A stretch of 64,000 nt of DNA from JAAURS01 sp044923475 (GCF_044923475.1 NZ_CP137338.1:2666001-2730000); one strand, 5' to 3'. Counted from the first letter of the stretch, positions 1-8,660 are shown. Notes: a model not told the origin generated them from the letters alone. Numbers and translations are program-made.

Positions 1-1
1 G

Positions 2-154
2 ACCGATGCGTTGGCCTATATGGAGTGCGAGGTGGTCAGCCGGATGGAATGCAGCGACCACTGGTTGGTCTACAGCCAAGTGACGGCTGGGCGCGTATCT
101 AACCCAGAGGGATTGACGGCAGTGCACCATCGTAAGGTAGGCAATTATTATTAA
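2..154 (+). CDS. diflavin flavoprotein, C-terminal end (partial)
   Basis: The last 50 codons of a gene cut by the window start. The peptide contains MECEVVSRMECSDHWLVY and ends in TAVHHRKVGNYY. This matches the end of the flavin-reductase-like domain that closes cyanobacterial A-type flavodiiron proteins (Flv family), which use NAD(P)H to reduce oxygen to water or nitric oxide to N2O in the cytoplasm. The metallo-beta-lactamase and flavodoxin domains lie outside the window, so which Flv paralogue this is cannot be told. Convergent with the DUF212 gene, 9 bases away. Confidence 0.75.
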   Translation, partial: TDALAYMECEVVSRMECSDHWLVYSQVTAGRVSNPEGLTAVHHRKVGNYY

Positions 155-163
155 GATCGAAAA

Positions 164-634
164 CTAGCGCGCGAGCAGCATTCCCGATGGCCCGAAGAAC
201 CAAGCCATGATGATGCCTAACATCGAACCCGCGATAACCTGGATGGGCGTGTGTCCCAGGAGCTCTTTGAGGCGGTTTTCGTTGAAAACGGGGTGTTCTT
301 GAAACACTTCGTCGATGATTTGGTTTAAAATTCGCGCCTGTTTGCCCGCTGCCTGCCGAACCCCTGCCGCATCATACATGACAATGACGGCAAAAATGGT
401 GGCGATCGCAAATTCGATGCCGTCCCACCCCTCAACCTGCCCGACCCCAGCCGCCAGAGCGGTCACCAACGCCGAGTGAGAGCTGGGCATTCCGCCAGTC
501 CCCACCAAAACGCGGAAGTTGATTTTGCGGTTTTTGATGTACTCGAGCGGCAGCTTTAAAGCTTGAGCGGCAACGGTCGAGGCGATCGCCACGAGCAATA
601 CGCGATTGTGAAGAATATTGCCAAAGTCCTGCAT
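164..634 (-). CDS. divergent PAP2 family protein (DUF212)
   Basis: A small membrane protein of the DUF212 group (acid phosphatase / vanadium haloperoxidase related). The sequence shows the family core GTGGMPSSHSALVTALA, a conserved VMYDAAGVRQAAGKQA stretch and a C-terminal hydrophobic segment (GSMLGIIMAWFFG). I chose the ATG giving MQDFGNIL because the family normally starts there; an in-frame ATG 72 bases upstream (706) would add 24 residues. It lies directly downstream of crtE on the same strand, an order common in cyanobacteria. Enzymatic activity is inferred from fold only. Confidence 0.85.
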   Translation of the reverse strand: MQDFGNILHNRVLLVAIASTVAAQALKLPLEYIKNRKINFRVLVGTGGMPSSHSALVTALAAGVGQVEGWDGIEFAIATIFAVIVMYDAAGVRQAAGKQARILNQIIDEVFQEHPVFNENRLKELLGHTPIQVIAGSMLGIIMAWFFGPSGMLLAR

Positions 635-720
635 CGGAGCAAGTCCTAACTTCCCAAAGATAGATAGCGCGGTCGCGTGGAGCACATCGGCACTGGGGTG
701 GATCATAGGTAGGGCTAGCG

Positions 721-1677
721 TTAGGACTTGCGCTCGGTGATGTAATCGGCGATCGCAATTAATGGCAATGCTCTATCGCCAAAGGTTGCTAGTGCGGCCT
801 TAGCGCCTTGGACCAACTGCTGTGCCTGCCGCTTAGACTCCTCTATGCCCCACAGGCTGGGATAGGTTGCCTTTTGGGCTTGAAGGTCTTTACCAGCCGT
901 CTTCCCGAGTTCTTCGCAGGTTGCCGTAATGTCTAATACGTCGTCCACGATTTGGAACGCGAGGCCGATGTTGCGGGCATACTGCGTCAGCTTTTCGAGG
1001 GTATCGCTATCGGCGCTCGCCAATTCCGCACCAGAGACCACGGAGGCTTCCAACAGCGCTCCAGTTTTGTGGGTGTGGATGAAGTTGAGGGTGGCTAGTG
1101 AAATGTCAGACGCGCCTTCAGAATCGAGATCCACCACTTGACCGCCCACCAATCCGGTTGCAGCCACCGCATTCCCGAGGCGAGCCACCACCTTCAGCAG
1201 CCGATCGGGGGCGACGTTTCTGGTATGGATGGCGAGGTATTCAAACGCATAGGCGAGCAGCCCATCCCCTGCCAAAATCGCGATATCTTCGCCAAAGACT
1301 TTATGGTTGGTAAGCTTGCCGCGCCGATAGTCATCGTTATCCATGGCGGGCAAATCGTCGTGGATCAGCGACATCGTGTGAATCATTTCTAGGGCGCAGG
1401 CAGTCGGTACGGCCATTTCTAGCGTTCCGCCCGCTAGCTCGCAGGTGGCAAGGCAGAGGATCGGTCTCAAGCGCTTGCCTCCTGCGAGCAGCGAGTATCG
1501 CATCGCTTCGTAAATTTTTTCAGGATAAACCACTTCGATCGAGGCATCCAAGGCAGACTCTACCAGCTCCTGCCGCTGATTCAAATAGTCCCTCAAGTCA
1601 AAGGGACTCGCACCTTTTTGGGCTTCTGACAGGCTGGATAAACTAGCGGCAGCAGAAGTTTTGTCTGCGGAAATCAT
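721..1677 (-). CDS. crtE: geranylgeranyl diphosphate synthase
   Basis: A trans-isoprenyl diphosphate synthase of 318 residues, normal for the family. It condenses isopentenyl diphosphate units to C20 geranylgeranyl diphosphate, precursor of carotenoids, phytol and quinone tails. Visible landmarks are GGKRLRP (substrate binding), the first aspartate-rich motif in HDDLPAMDNDDYRRG, the second in FQIVDDVLD, and the KTAGKD loop. It sits in a minus-strand run folD - crtE - DUF212 with short gaps, probably one transcript. The chain length made is inferred from similarity to cyanobacterial CrtE. Confidence 0.93.
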   Translation of the reverse strand: MISADKTSAAASLSSLSEAQKGASPFDLRDYLNQRQELVESALDASIEVVYPEKIYEAMRYSLLAGGKRLRPILCLATCELAGGTLEMAVPTACALEMIHTMSLIHDDLPAMDNDDYRRGKLTNHKVFGEDIAILAGDGLLAYAFEYLAIHTRNVAPDRLLKVVARLGNAVAATGLVGGQVVDLDSEGASDISLATLNFIHTHKTGALLEASVVSGAELASADSDTLEKLTQYARNIGLAFQIVDDVLDITATCEELGKTAGKDLQAQKATYPSLWGIEESKRQAQQLVQGAKAALATFGDRALPLIAIADYITERKS

Positions 1678-1797
1678 GGCGAAAATCCTTCCTGATTAAT
1701 CCTGAGCAACGTGAATCGCGACCGAACGAAGTATCGAGCCTACGGCCTTGCCTAGGCCACTCTTACAGTTTGATGGGAGTTCCATCATTCATTGCCA

Positions 1798-2688
1798 TCA
1801 TTCATTGTATGATGCTTTGCACCTCTGACAGTAGCTCCACGTCGCGTTCTCCAGCAGCATGGCGACGGTCATAGCTCCTACGCCGCCAGGAACAGGCGTA
1901 ATGTGGCTGGCAACGGACTTGACGCGCTCGAAGTCTACATCCCCGACCAAGTGAGCTTTACCCATGCTATCCAAAATCCGGTTAATCCCCACATCAATGA
2001 CGATCGCGCCGGGTTTGACCATATCGGCAGTGATGATCTGGGGCTGGCCCACTGCCGCCACTAGAATGTCCGCATTCAGCGCGGTTGCTTTGAGGTCTGG
2101 GGTTTTAGAGTGGGCCATCGTAACCGTCGCATTGGCGTCGAGCAGCATGAGCGCGAGGGGCTTGCCCACTAAAATGCTGCGGCCAACGACGACCGCGTGT
2201 TTTCCTTGCGGATCGAGGCCGTAGCTCGCCAGTAATTGCATGACGCCAGCAGGGGTACAGCTTTTCAGCCCCGGCTCTTTGCGCACTAAACGGCCTAGGT
2301 TTGCGGGATGGAGTCCATCGACATCTTTGTCCGGCAGAATTTCGTAGAGCAGCGCTTCGGCATCTAGATGTTTGGGTAGGGGTAATTGCACCAAGATGCC
2401 GTCCACGCGATCGTCTTGGTTGAGCTGGCGGATGACTGCCGCGAGTTCCGCTTGAGAGACATCTGCGGGAAAGTGATGCCCGAAGGAGACCATGCCAACC
2501 CGTTCGCAGGCGCGCTCTTTGTTTCTAACGTAGGCCGCGCTGGCTGGGTTATCGCCTACCATTAAAACGGCCAGACCGGGAGGGCGTCCGACTTGGGGCA
2601 GAAGGTGTCGGATCTTTTGCGCTAGGGCACCTTGCATCTGCTGCGCGAGTTGTTTGCCATCGAGCAAAATTGAGGATTGAACGGCCAT
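1798..2688 (-). CDS. folD: bifunctional methylenetetrahydrofolate dehydrogenase / cyclohydrolase
   Basis: FolD interconverts methylene-, methenyl- and formyl-tetrahydrofolate with NADP, supplying one-carbon units for purines and formyl-methionine. The 296 residues show the substrate loop AAYVRNKERACERVG with its catalytic lysine, DGILVQLPLPKH, DVDGLHPANLG, the Rossmann motif VVGRSILVGKPLA, and the C-terminal ITPVPGGVGAMTVAMLL. Length and motifs are canonical. It is upstream of crtE on the same strand. Confidence 0.95.
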   Translation of the reverse strand: MAVQSSILLDGKQLAQQMQGALAQKIRHLLPQVGRPPGLAVLMVGDNPASAAYVRNKERACERVGMVSFGHHFPADVSQAELAAVIRQLNQDDRVDGILVQLPLPKHLDAEALLYEILPDKDVDGLHPANLGRLVRKEPGLKSCTPAGVMQLLASYGLDPQGKHAVVVGRSILVGKPLALMLLDANATVTMAHSKTPDLKATALNADILVAAVGQPQIITADMVKPGAIVIDVGINRILDSMGKAHLVGDVDFERVKSVASHITPVPGGVGAMTVAMLLENATWSYCQRCKASYNE

Positions 2689-2789
2689 TAAGATCCCTTT
2701 GCTGTGCGCGTTGTCGTGTGCCTTTTAATTTTATCGGCGTGTGGGTGCCCTGGGACAGATCGTCCTAACCCTACGGCCAACGGCTCGAG

Positions 2790-3224
2790 TTACAGCTCGC
2801 CAATATCTTCGTTCCAAAGCAGCGGATTTTTTTCGATGAAATCGCGCATGAGCTGCTTGCATTCGGCTAGATCGAGGTCTACGACCCGAATGCCTTGACT
2901 TTCCATAAAGTCTTGGGTGCCGGGAAAGGTTTTGGATTCTCCGGCGATGACGGTTTTGATGCCAAACTGCACCGCGGCTCCGGCGCAGAGGTGGCAGGGC
3001 ATGAGGGTTGAATAGAGAACGGTGCCCTGATAGCGTCCGATCCGACCCGCGTTTTGAAGGCAGTCGATTTCAGCGTGCAGAATCGGGTTATTTTGCTGCA
3101 CTCGACGATTGTGACCTCGCCCTACGATTTGACCGTCTTTGACCAGCACCGACCCGATCGGGATGCCGCCTTCTTGGAGTCCCAAGCGGGCCTCGGCGAT
3201 CGCCGCTTGCATAAATTCATCCAT
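2790..3224 (-). CDS. cytosine deaminase-like nucleoside/base deaminase
   Basis: A 144-residue zinc deaminase. The zinc/catalytic motifs are LHAEIDCL (His plus catalytic Glu) and MPCHLCAGA (two Cys). The sequence around them (EGGIPIGSVLV, GRGHNRR, VVDLDLAECKQLM) and the C-terminal W-N-E-D-I-G-E resemble yeast-type cytosine deaminase (Fcy1) more than the tRNA adenosine deaminase TadA. It would hydrolyse cytosine to uracil and ammonia in pyrimidine salvage; substrate is inferred. Upstream of folD on the same strand. Confidence 0.82.
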   Translation of the reverse strand: MDEFMQAAIAEARLGLQEGGIPIGSVLVKDGQIVGRGHNRRVQQNNPILHAEIDCLQNAGRIGRYQGTVLYSTLMPCHLCAGAAVQFGIKTVIAGESKTFPGTQDFMESQGIRVVDLDLAECKQLMRDFIEKNPLLWNEDIGEL

Positions 3225-3274
3225 GACTGCTTCCTCTTGATGGGCCTGTTGAATGCTATCTTAGAGGATGTATT

Positions 3275-3346
3275 GCGGGTATAGTTCAGTGGTAGAACGT
3301 CAGCTTCCCAAGCTGAATGTCGTCGGTTCGAGTCCGATTACCCGCT
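3275..3346 (+). tRNA. tRNA-Gly (anticodon CCC)
   Basis: A complete cloverleaf. The acceptor stem GCGGGTA pairs with TACCCGC, the D arm contains AGTTCAGTGGTAGAAC, and the anticodon stem TCAGC/GCTGA closes the loop TTCCCAA (anticodon CCC at 3307-3309). The T arm GTCGG-TTCGAGT-CCGAT follows. The 3' CCA is not encoded; the sequence runs straight into TTTTT. Confidence 0.93.
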
Positions 3347-3430
3347 TTTTCGATTGTGGCTGTCCCGAATCTAAGGCAAGCGCAGAAGGCGTCGCCTCGC
3401 CCTGCTCCACAATAGCCTCTCGCTCTCTGC

Positions 3431-3508
3431 TCAGGTCAACCAATTTACAAGTGCCCAAAATCCTACAAGAGACAGGAAAACGATCGACCATAGTTTCCAA
3501 GTTTCCAT
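3431..3508 (-). CDS. 25-residue single-pass membrane peptide
   Basis: A very short ORF starting METWKLW, with a hydrophobic core (SIVFLSLVGFWALV) long enough for one membrane helix, flanked by Trp residues and ending NWLT. The support is a strong ribosome binding site: GGAGGGAGAATC lies just upstream of the ATG. It resembles in size the one-helix subunits of photosynthetic complexes (PetN, PsbM class) but I cannot match it to any of them. It could be a new small membrane protein or a decayed end of one. Confidence 0.45.
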   Translation of the reverse strand: METWKLWSIVFLSLVGFWALVNWLT

Positions 3509-3912
3509 AGATTCTCCCTCCTTTGGTTTCAATCGCTTGAGGTTGGTTTGACGAGCAAGGTTCGGAGATACCCTTCCGCCGCTAATACTATGTATATAGC
3601 CCGAGGATTCTGTTTGACATCTGCGATTGGTAAGAGAAAAGTAGGGATGCGACACTGGCCGCGATACGAACAATATCTTGACCCCCATCCCGGCGATCGC
3701 CCCTTGCATTTCGCGACTGGAAACGAGCGACTCCGAATTAAAGAATAGTTGGATATCTTCACAAGATCCACATTTTAATCTCTTAGGTTGAAGCATGAGC
3801 CAACCGAGAACGATAGCGCTTAGCGCATGAGTTCTCTGGCGGCTCTTTGTTTCGATGCCACGGAAGGGGGAACGTCTTGCGGCTGCGTCGAAGCAACCCA
3901 ATCTAGATAGGA

Positions 3913-4236
3913 ATGATGAATGTGACTTTATCTACACCAGCTACAATCCCTCACCATCGCCATAAGACCGAAAATTCGGAATTACGATGGTGGCTTGAAA
4001 TGAGAACCATTAATCCCATCTGTATCTACTTTTTTGGCCCCTTTGAAACTCGATCCGAAGCCGAATCCTCTCAATCAGGGTTCTTCCAAGATCTAGAAAG
4101 CGAAGATGCATGGGTCCTTTACTCCACCGTCAAGTTATCCAACCCTCATCACCTAACCATCGATGCCGATGCCTTAACGCTCGACGATTTAAGGTTCTTC
4201 CAGGACGGGGTTCTTCCAGATTCGCTCGGGTCTTAA
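3913..4236 (+). CDS. DUF1816 domain protein
   Basis: A 107-residue soluble protein. The central part matches the cyanobacterial DUF1816 family: WWLEMRTINPICIYFFGPF, then TRSEAESSQSGFFQDLESE and a C-terminal PHHLTI strand. Family function is unknown. The first ~25 residues (MMNVTLSTPATIPHHRHK) look non-conserved, so the start is uncertain. Confidence 0.7.
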   Translation: MMNVTLSTPATIPHHRHKTENSELRWWLEMRTINPICIYFFGPFETRSEAESSQSGFFQDLESEDAWVLYSTVKLSNPHHLTIDADALTLDDLRFFQDGVLPDSLGS

Positions 4237-4324
4237 GCGAAGGGTTGGAAGACATTTGTATTAAGTGGTGTATTGCGACCCAGCTCCTCAAAATTAGGCC
4301 CGATCGACCACAGGGGTTACAAAT

Positions 4325-5209
4325 ATGAAGCGATTTTTGCAAGATTTTATGCGCTGGGGCATTTTAGGTGCGACAGGCATTTTTATTGCAAAGACGCTTA
4401 ACGACTACTGGCCTGAAGTACGAGCTTTGCAGTTCCAGCCTCAAGCTGGCATTTTCCTGAGCATCGCGATCGCCGTTGCAATCGGGACTCAGCTTTGGTC
4501 GGCCATTCTTTGGGGCTGGATCTTAGCGCTCCTTCAAAATCCCGTGCCCAAGCGATGGGCAATGGTAACGTTCTTGAAGAACGCGCCAGCGAAGTACGCG
4601 CCGGGGAGTATTTGGCATTTGTACGGTCGAGTAGTAGCGGCTCAGAATCGGGGGATTGGGTTAGAACTCGCAACCCTCAGCGTCATGTTGGAACCTTTGT
4701 TCGTCATAGCTGGGGCCTTAGGACTGGCACTTTGGTATCGAGCCACTTCCGTGCCGCTCATCCTCGCGCTTACCGGAATTTTAATTGTGGTTCACCCGCT
4801 CGTGTTTGACAAACTTTGGAAGGGATGGAGAGGGCTGCGCGGCAAAAAAACCTTTGGCACGACTCTTTCTGAATATCCCCTCTCGATTTTGATGGGAACG
4901 CTCTGGTTTATGGGATTGCGCAGTATTACGTTTCTCTTTGTCGTATTTGCCTTCACGCCGATCGACTGGGAAATTTATAAACCCTTGATGAGCGGTTTTG
5001 GGTTTGCCTGGTTGCTTAGCTTGGTGATTCCGGCGCCCGGTGGCCTAGGGGTTTTTGAGGCCTCTGCTTTACATGTGTTAGATCCCTACTTGTCGCCAGC
5101 AATCTTATTGGGAGCGGTTTGCACGTACAGGTTGGTCACGCTTTGTGCGGAACTGATCGGCGCGATCGCCGCGCATCTGGTGCGAGAGGATCCCTTGATT
5201 CTGTCGTAG
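4325..5209 (+). CDS. lysylphosphatidylglycerol synthase TM-region / flippase-like membrane protein
   Basis: A 294-residue polytopic membrane protein with about eight hydrophobic segments. The signature near the C-terminus, FAWLLSLVIPAPGGLGVFEA, is typical of the UPF0104 / LPG-synthase transmembrane family, whose members are membrane domains of aminoacyl-lipid synthases or stand-alone putative flippases. No soluble transferase domain is attached, so the substrate is unknown. Confidence 0.72.
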   Translation: MKRFLQDFMRWGILGATGIFIAKTLNDYWPEVRALQFQPQAGIFLSIAIAVAIGTQLWSAILWGWILALLQNPVPKRWAMVTFLKNAPAKYAPGSIWHLYGRVVAAQNRGIGLELATLSVMLEPLFVIAGALGLALWYRATSVPLILALTGILIVVHPLVFDKLWKGWRGLRGKKTFGTTLSEYPLSILMGTLWFMGLRSITFLFVVFAFTPIDWEIYKPLMSGFGFAWLLSLVIPAPGGLGVFEASALHVLDPYLSPAILLGAVCTYRLVTLCAELIGAIAAHLVREDPLILS

Positions 5210-5476
5210 CGCGTTCTTCAAGAGGTTTGATAAAACGTCTTTTTTAAGACCCAGCAGCCTACAGCATCCAATACCTGCCATCGTGCCAAACTTAATGTGC
5301 CAACAACAATCTGTTTGGTAAGGTTGGGTATATTGATGCAGTTGCAGTCCCCATTCATAATGAAAACTGGGTCATGTTCTAAATCTGTGGAATTGGAAGA
5401 TAATAGTCAGAAAATCTGAGGTCATCGATCCCAATGGTAGTAGCACCTCTGCTCTGTCCAACTTGCCAAAGTATTC

Positions 5477-6816
5477 CTAGTTCCCCACTATTTTGTGTGA
5501 AGAGATTGAGGCAGAGAGCGTCTGCCGTTAAGGGACGCAGCAATTAAGAAATTGCGAAGCCAATCATCGTGATATCGAAAGCCATTGAGTTGCTCAAAGG
5601 GACAAAGACATCCTGTTTGCTGCTGTGTTTTACGACAAAAGGGATGAAAGTTCCATAATAAAGCTATTGCTCTACCTGTCTGGACTGCGGCAGGCCAAGT
5701 TCCATGGAAATATTGCATCGAAAACAGGCAACGGTCAAGATAGTTCATCGGGCGGTCAACCGCATTACTCGTTCGGCTCGCTCCTGGAAAATCATAGGCT
5801 CTCTGAAATAGGGCAGACTTGTCCTTGAGCCGCTTGAGCCTTTGGTGAATCGAGTCTCGCAGGGGTTGCTTTTTAGCCCATTCGAGCAATCGTCTCAGCC
5901 GTTGGGCAAATTTCCCCTTGTTCGCGCCATGATACACATGCCACAGTTTTTCGCGCAGACTCTGCCAGAGGGCAGCTTGGGAACGACACAAGTCTCGCAC
6001 CTTGATGACTTCATGCAAAAAGCACAGAATCCAGACAATCCCAGGAAATAGACTCTGCCAAGCACTCCGGGTCGCATCCCAGCCATCGAGCGTGACGGTT
6101 TGAGGCCTATAGTCGGGCAGATGATGGGCGACCTCCGCCTGAAAGACACCATAACCCGCCTTAAGCGCCTCGTGTCCGGCACTTTTGCACAACTCACTGC
6201 CGAAAATACAGCCTTTGGCGGCAGTGACAGCCAGATAGGCTTTCTCCCCTCGGTACCGTGTATGCTTCTCGTCTGCGCTTAGATGGGGGGGCACACCGCC
6301 GCGTCCTTCACCGTTGCTCCGACGATCGAGACCCGTCCTAGGGAGCGGCACAACTGATACCAATGCATCTCGGTTTTACCGAGCACATAGGCGATGCCAT
6401 CATAGGACAGTCCGTGTTTGCGCAAATATAATGCTTTGGCTGCGATCTCTGCGCGCTCACTCATGTAAGGCATCACGAAGTCTGGACGAATTTGATAGGC
6501 TTCGTGATGGCTGGGAAGGTAGATGCGTCGGGTCTTTATTCCTTGCCGGGATGACTCCACCAGTCCATGGAACCGATACCCTTGCTCTATGCCTTCTGGA
6601 AACAATTCTGGGTGCTGGGCAATTTCTGCGTTGAGGTATGCTCGATAGGCTTCTCGGTCTTCGACCAGCTCACTGTAGTTCGTACCCTCTTTAATCGGCA
6701 GGCAGATTGTTTTATCTCCGGCTTTGCCTCGCGTCTTTCTTGGGGGCATGGTCTCTGACCTCCGACAACTCTTTCTATGATCCTATCTCCTTTCACACAA
6801 ACTTGTTTGGAACCAG
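5477..6816 (-). mobile_element. Insertion sequence, 1340 bp, nested in the IS1 transposase gene
   Basis: Flanked by an 8-bp direct repeat AAGTATTC (5469-5476 and 6817-6824). Removing the element and one repeat restores the IS1 reading CPTCQS-IHVFRQG. The ends are imperfect inverted repeats: CTAGTTCC...TTTTGTGTGAA on the left and CTGGTTCC...GTTTGTGTGAA read inward from the right. It carries one transposase in two overlapping frames. I cannot assign the IS family confidently. Confidence 0.82.
5488..6749 (-). CDS. IS transposase in two overlapping frames (-1 shift at a C7 run)
   Basis: The upstream frame starts MPPRKTRGKAGDKT at 6749 and stops at 6279; the downstream frame covers 6363-5488. On the coding strand the overlap contains a run of seven C. 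Slipping back one base there joins AAVCPP to HLSADEKHTRYRGEK, giving one protein of about 415 residues containing VTLDGWDATRSAW and ILCFLHEVIKVRD. This could be programmed -1 frameshifting, as in several IS families, or a one-base loss that killed the gene. The terminal repeats and target duplication show the element moved here while active. Confidence 0.7.
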
Positions 6817-7756
6817 AAGTATTCATGTGTTCAGACAGGGAAAGTCCGCCGAAGGAAAGTCTCGCTATAGATGCCTGAACCCAGATTGTCAGCGCAACAC
6901 CTTCATCTTGAACTACTCTTTTCATCTTGAACTACTCTTACCAAGGTCGCTTGCCTGAAGTCAAACAACAGATCGTCGAGATGGCTCTTAACGGCAGTGG
7001 CATACGGGATACAGCGCGCGTGCTTAAGATTAGTCCATCCACAGTGATTGAGGAGTTTAAAAAAAGGGCCAGACCTAAAGGCAGTCAATGAAGCCCGACT
7101 GTCTGAGCTGGAACCCCATCAAACCATCGCGAACCTCTGTCAATGGGAGGACATAGAAGCAGAAGCCGATGAAATGTGGAGCTTTGTCGCAGATAAAGCA
7201 CAACAACGATGGTTATGGCACGCCATTGACCATCACTCAGCAGAAGTCTTGGCCTATGTCCTGGACACTCATCAAGATAAGGCGTTTGCGAGGCTCAAAG
7301 GCTTATTAGAACCCTTTGGTATTACTCAGTTTTATACGGATGACTGGGGAGCCTACGAACGTTTGCTAAACCCTGCCGAGCATACGGTAGGTAAGCGCAA
7401 TACTCAAAGGATTGAGCGCAAACATTGAACCTTCTGCACTCGGATTAAGCGATTAGCTCGCAAAACCATTTGTTTTTCCAAATCAGTTGTAATGCATGAT
7501 GTTGTGATTGGATTATTCATGCATCGCTTTGAGTTTGGTTGTGAGATTTAATTCTAATCCAACAGATCTAGAACATGACCAGTGGTCTTGTCGAACTCCG
7601 CAAAGTTAACACGGTCTAATAACCCAGTTGAAGCAGACAGTCCCTGTAGGGTAGGTTGACGCAGGAACCCCAACACCTTCTGGTTTAATCCTCTCCATCC
7701 CCTCAGCGATCGCTAAGACTAACATAGAGGGGCACAGTTGAAACGAGGTCAAGCCG

Positions 7757-8055
7757 ATGGCAGTTCGACAATGCCGTTACAGCAAAGAAGAATTAGCCCG
7801 ACAGGGGCAAGAACTCTATGAATCCGGCATTCGGTATCAAGTCGAAGCAGGCAATAATGGCAAAATTGTGACGATTTGCTAACGCAATACTTCGTGAACG
7901 ACATCGAAACTGGAGATTTTGAAATTAATGAAAACGTCATACCTGCAACTAATCGACTGCTTGAGAGATATCCTAATGCTCAACCTTGGGTCATTCGGAT
8001 TGGGCATCGTGCTGTCAATTGTTTTGGGGCACGGAGTCTGAAGAAAAATCTATAA
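7757..8055 (+). pseudogene. Small conserved hypothetical protein, split by a ~22-bp insertion
   Basis: The first half reads MAVRQCRYSKEELARQG ... VEAGNNGKIVTI and stops at 7882. The second half resumes in another frame as DIETGDFEIN ... PWVIRIGHRAVNCFGARSL and ends at 8055. Together they match a ~90-residue protein common in cyanobacterial genomes, with ethe pattern IYE..IRP.VEAGN.GKIV.IDIETG.FE...RIGH.AV..FG.RS. About 22 extra bases (7877-7898), bounded by AACG repeats, separate the halves. Function unknown; non-functional here. Confidence 0.68.
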
Positions 8056-8057
8056 GT

Positions 8058-8200
8058 TCAAAACTCTTCCGCTAGCACTGGCTCAATGGAGAAAGGGCAA
8101 ATCTCAGGAAAAACGATTAGCGGTAAACCCGTCTCACTGGTAGCATTTTTACGGGCGATCGCATAAGCCTGTTCTAATACGCTCTTCTGCTTCAAAAGGT
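8058..8200 (-). pseudogene. DUF29-family C-terminal remnant
   Basis: Reading the minus strand just after the zur stop gives KSVLEQAYAIARKNA, then ETGLPLIVFPEICPF and SIEPVLAEEF before a stop. This resembles the C-terminal tail of cyanobacterial DUF29 proteins (Y..AR..A..ETGLP...FPE.CP...E.VL...F). No start or upstream part exists; the frame runs back into zur, so it is a leftover fragment. Confidence 0.5.
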
Positions 8201-8590
8201 CTCCTGTTCCAGACAAGGAGAACACAATCCAAAAAATTCCAAGGTGTGATAGAAAATCTTGAACCGAGGGGCGATCGCCTGGGGCAACACCTGTTCGTCA
8301 ATCGGACAGTGCGCTAAGGGAACCGAGGTTCCACACTTCACACAGGTCGCATAGTGTTTCTCTTCGGACACCAGACTGTAGACCGCTTCCCCATTGGGCA
8401 ACGATCTAGCCTGCACCACCCCTTGAAGCTGAAGGTGTTTTAAAGCACGGTACACCGTAGCTAAACCGAGGCGATATTTTTGCTGTCGCAGCTCGGCGTA
8501 AAGCGTCTGAGCCGACACTTCAGACTCAAGGGTTTTCAGCAGATTGAAAATAGTGGCTTGATGAGGGGTCAAAGGGCTTAAAGCAGACAT
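8192..8590 (-). CDS. zur: Fur-family regulator, Zur type
   Basis: A 132-residue Fur-family winged-helix repressor. The HTH core is TPHQATIFNLLKTLESEVSA with LGLATVYRALKHL. The C-terminal half has two Cys pairs, CVKCG and CSPC, within the HTLEFFGLCSPC ending typical of zinc uptake regulators. With zinc bound it should bind AT-rich palindromes and repress zinc-scavenging genes. It is divergent from hemB, and a perfect GATAAT-ATTATC palindrome lies between them (8648-8660). Zinc-import and zinc-sparing genes at 28.8-38 kb fit this assignment. Confidence 0.82.
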   Translation of the reverse strand: MSALSPLTPHQATIFNLLKTLESEVSAQTLYAELRQQKYRLGLATVYRALKHLQLQGVVQARSLPNGEAVYSLVSEEKHYATCVKCGTSVPLAHCPIDEQVLPQAIAPRFKIFYHTLEFFGLCSPCLEQETF

Positions 8591-8647
8591 GAATGTTCAC
8601 TCACTGAATCAATCTTAGGCTTGATTGAGCCACTTTAAAACGATTAG

Positions 8648-8660
8648 GATAATGATTATC
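8648..8660. promoter_or_regulatory. Zur box between zur and hemB
   Basis: The 13 bases GATAATGATTATC form a perfect 6-1-6 inverted repeat in the 121-bp gap between the divergent zur and hemB genes. The pattern fits the AT-rich cyanobacterial Zur box. It lies 57 bases from the zur start and 51 from the hemB start, so it could control both (autoregulation plus hemB derepression in low zinc). Binding is inferred. Confidence 0.7.

Larger units (their letters stand above)
5434..7551 (+). pseudogene. IS1-family transposase, interrupted and frameshifted
   Basis: The pieces reconstruct an IS1 InsAB-type transposase. MVVAPLLCPTCQS is at 5434, then after the inserted IS SIHVFRQGKS and the zinc-ribbon part YRCLNPDCQRNTF, then LPEVKQQIVEMAL, EADEMWSFV, FYTDDWGAYERLL and IERKH, ending in FSKSVVMHDVVIGLF. 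Four lesions are visible: the IS insertion with 8-bp duplication; a 19-bp tandem duplication at 6902-6939 that shifts frame; a frame change at the A7 run near 7058; and an in-frame TGA at 7426-7428. It cannot make transposase. Confidence 0.85.
5370..7580 (+). mobile_element. IS1-family element, decayed, with a second IS nested inside
   Basis: Both ends carry imperfect inverted repeats: GGTCATGTTCTAAATCTG at the left and, read inward from the right, GGTCATGTTCTAGATCTG. Between them is a broken IS1-type transposase gene (5434-7551) interrupted by a 1340-bp IS at 5477-6816. Without the inner IS and one copy of its 8-bp duplication the element would be about 860 bp, a usual IS1-family size. No clear target duplication is visible outside the ends. 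Confidence 0.82.

Noticed and set aside
2704..2898. 64-codon ORF starting with a lipoprotein-like MRVVVCLLILSACGC
   Set aside because: Most of it is antisense to the end of the deaminase gene; the signal-like start is probably chance.
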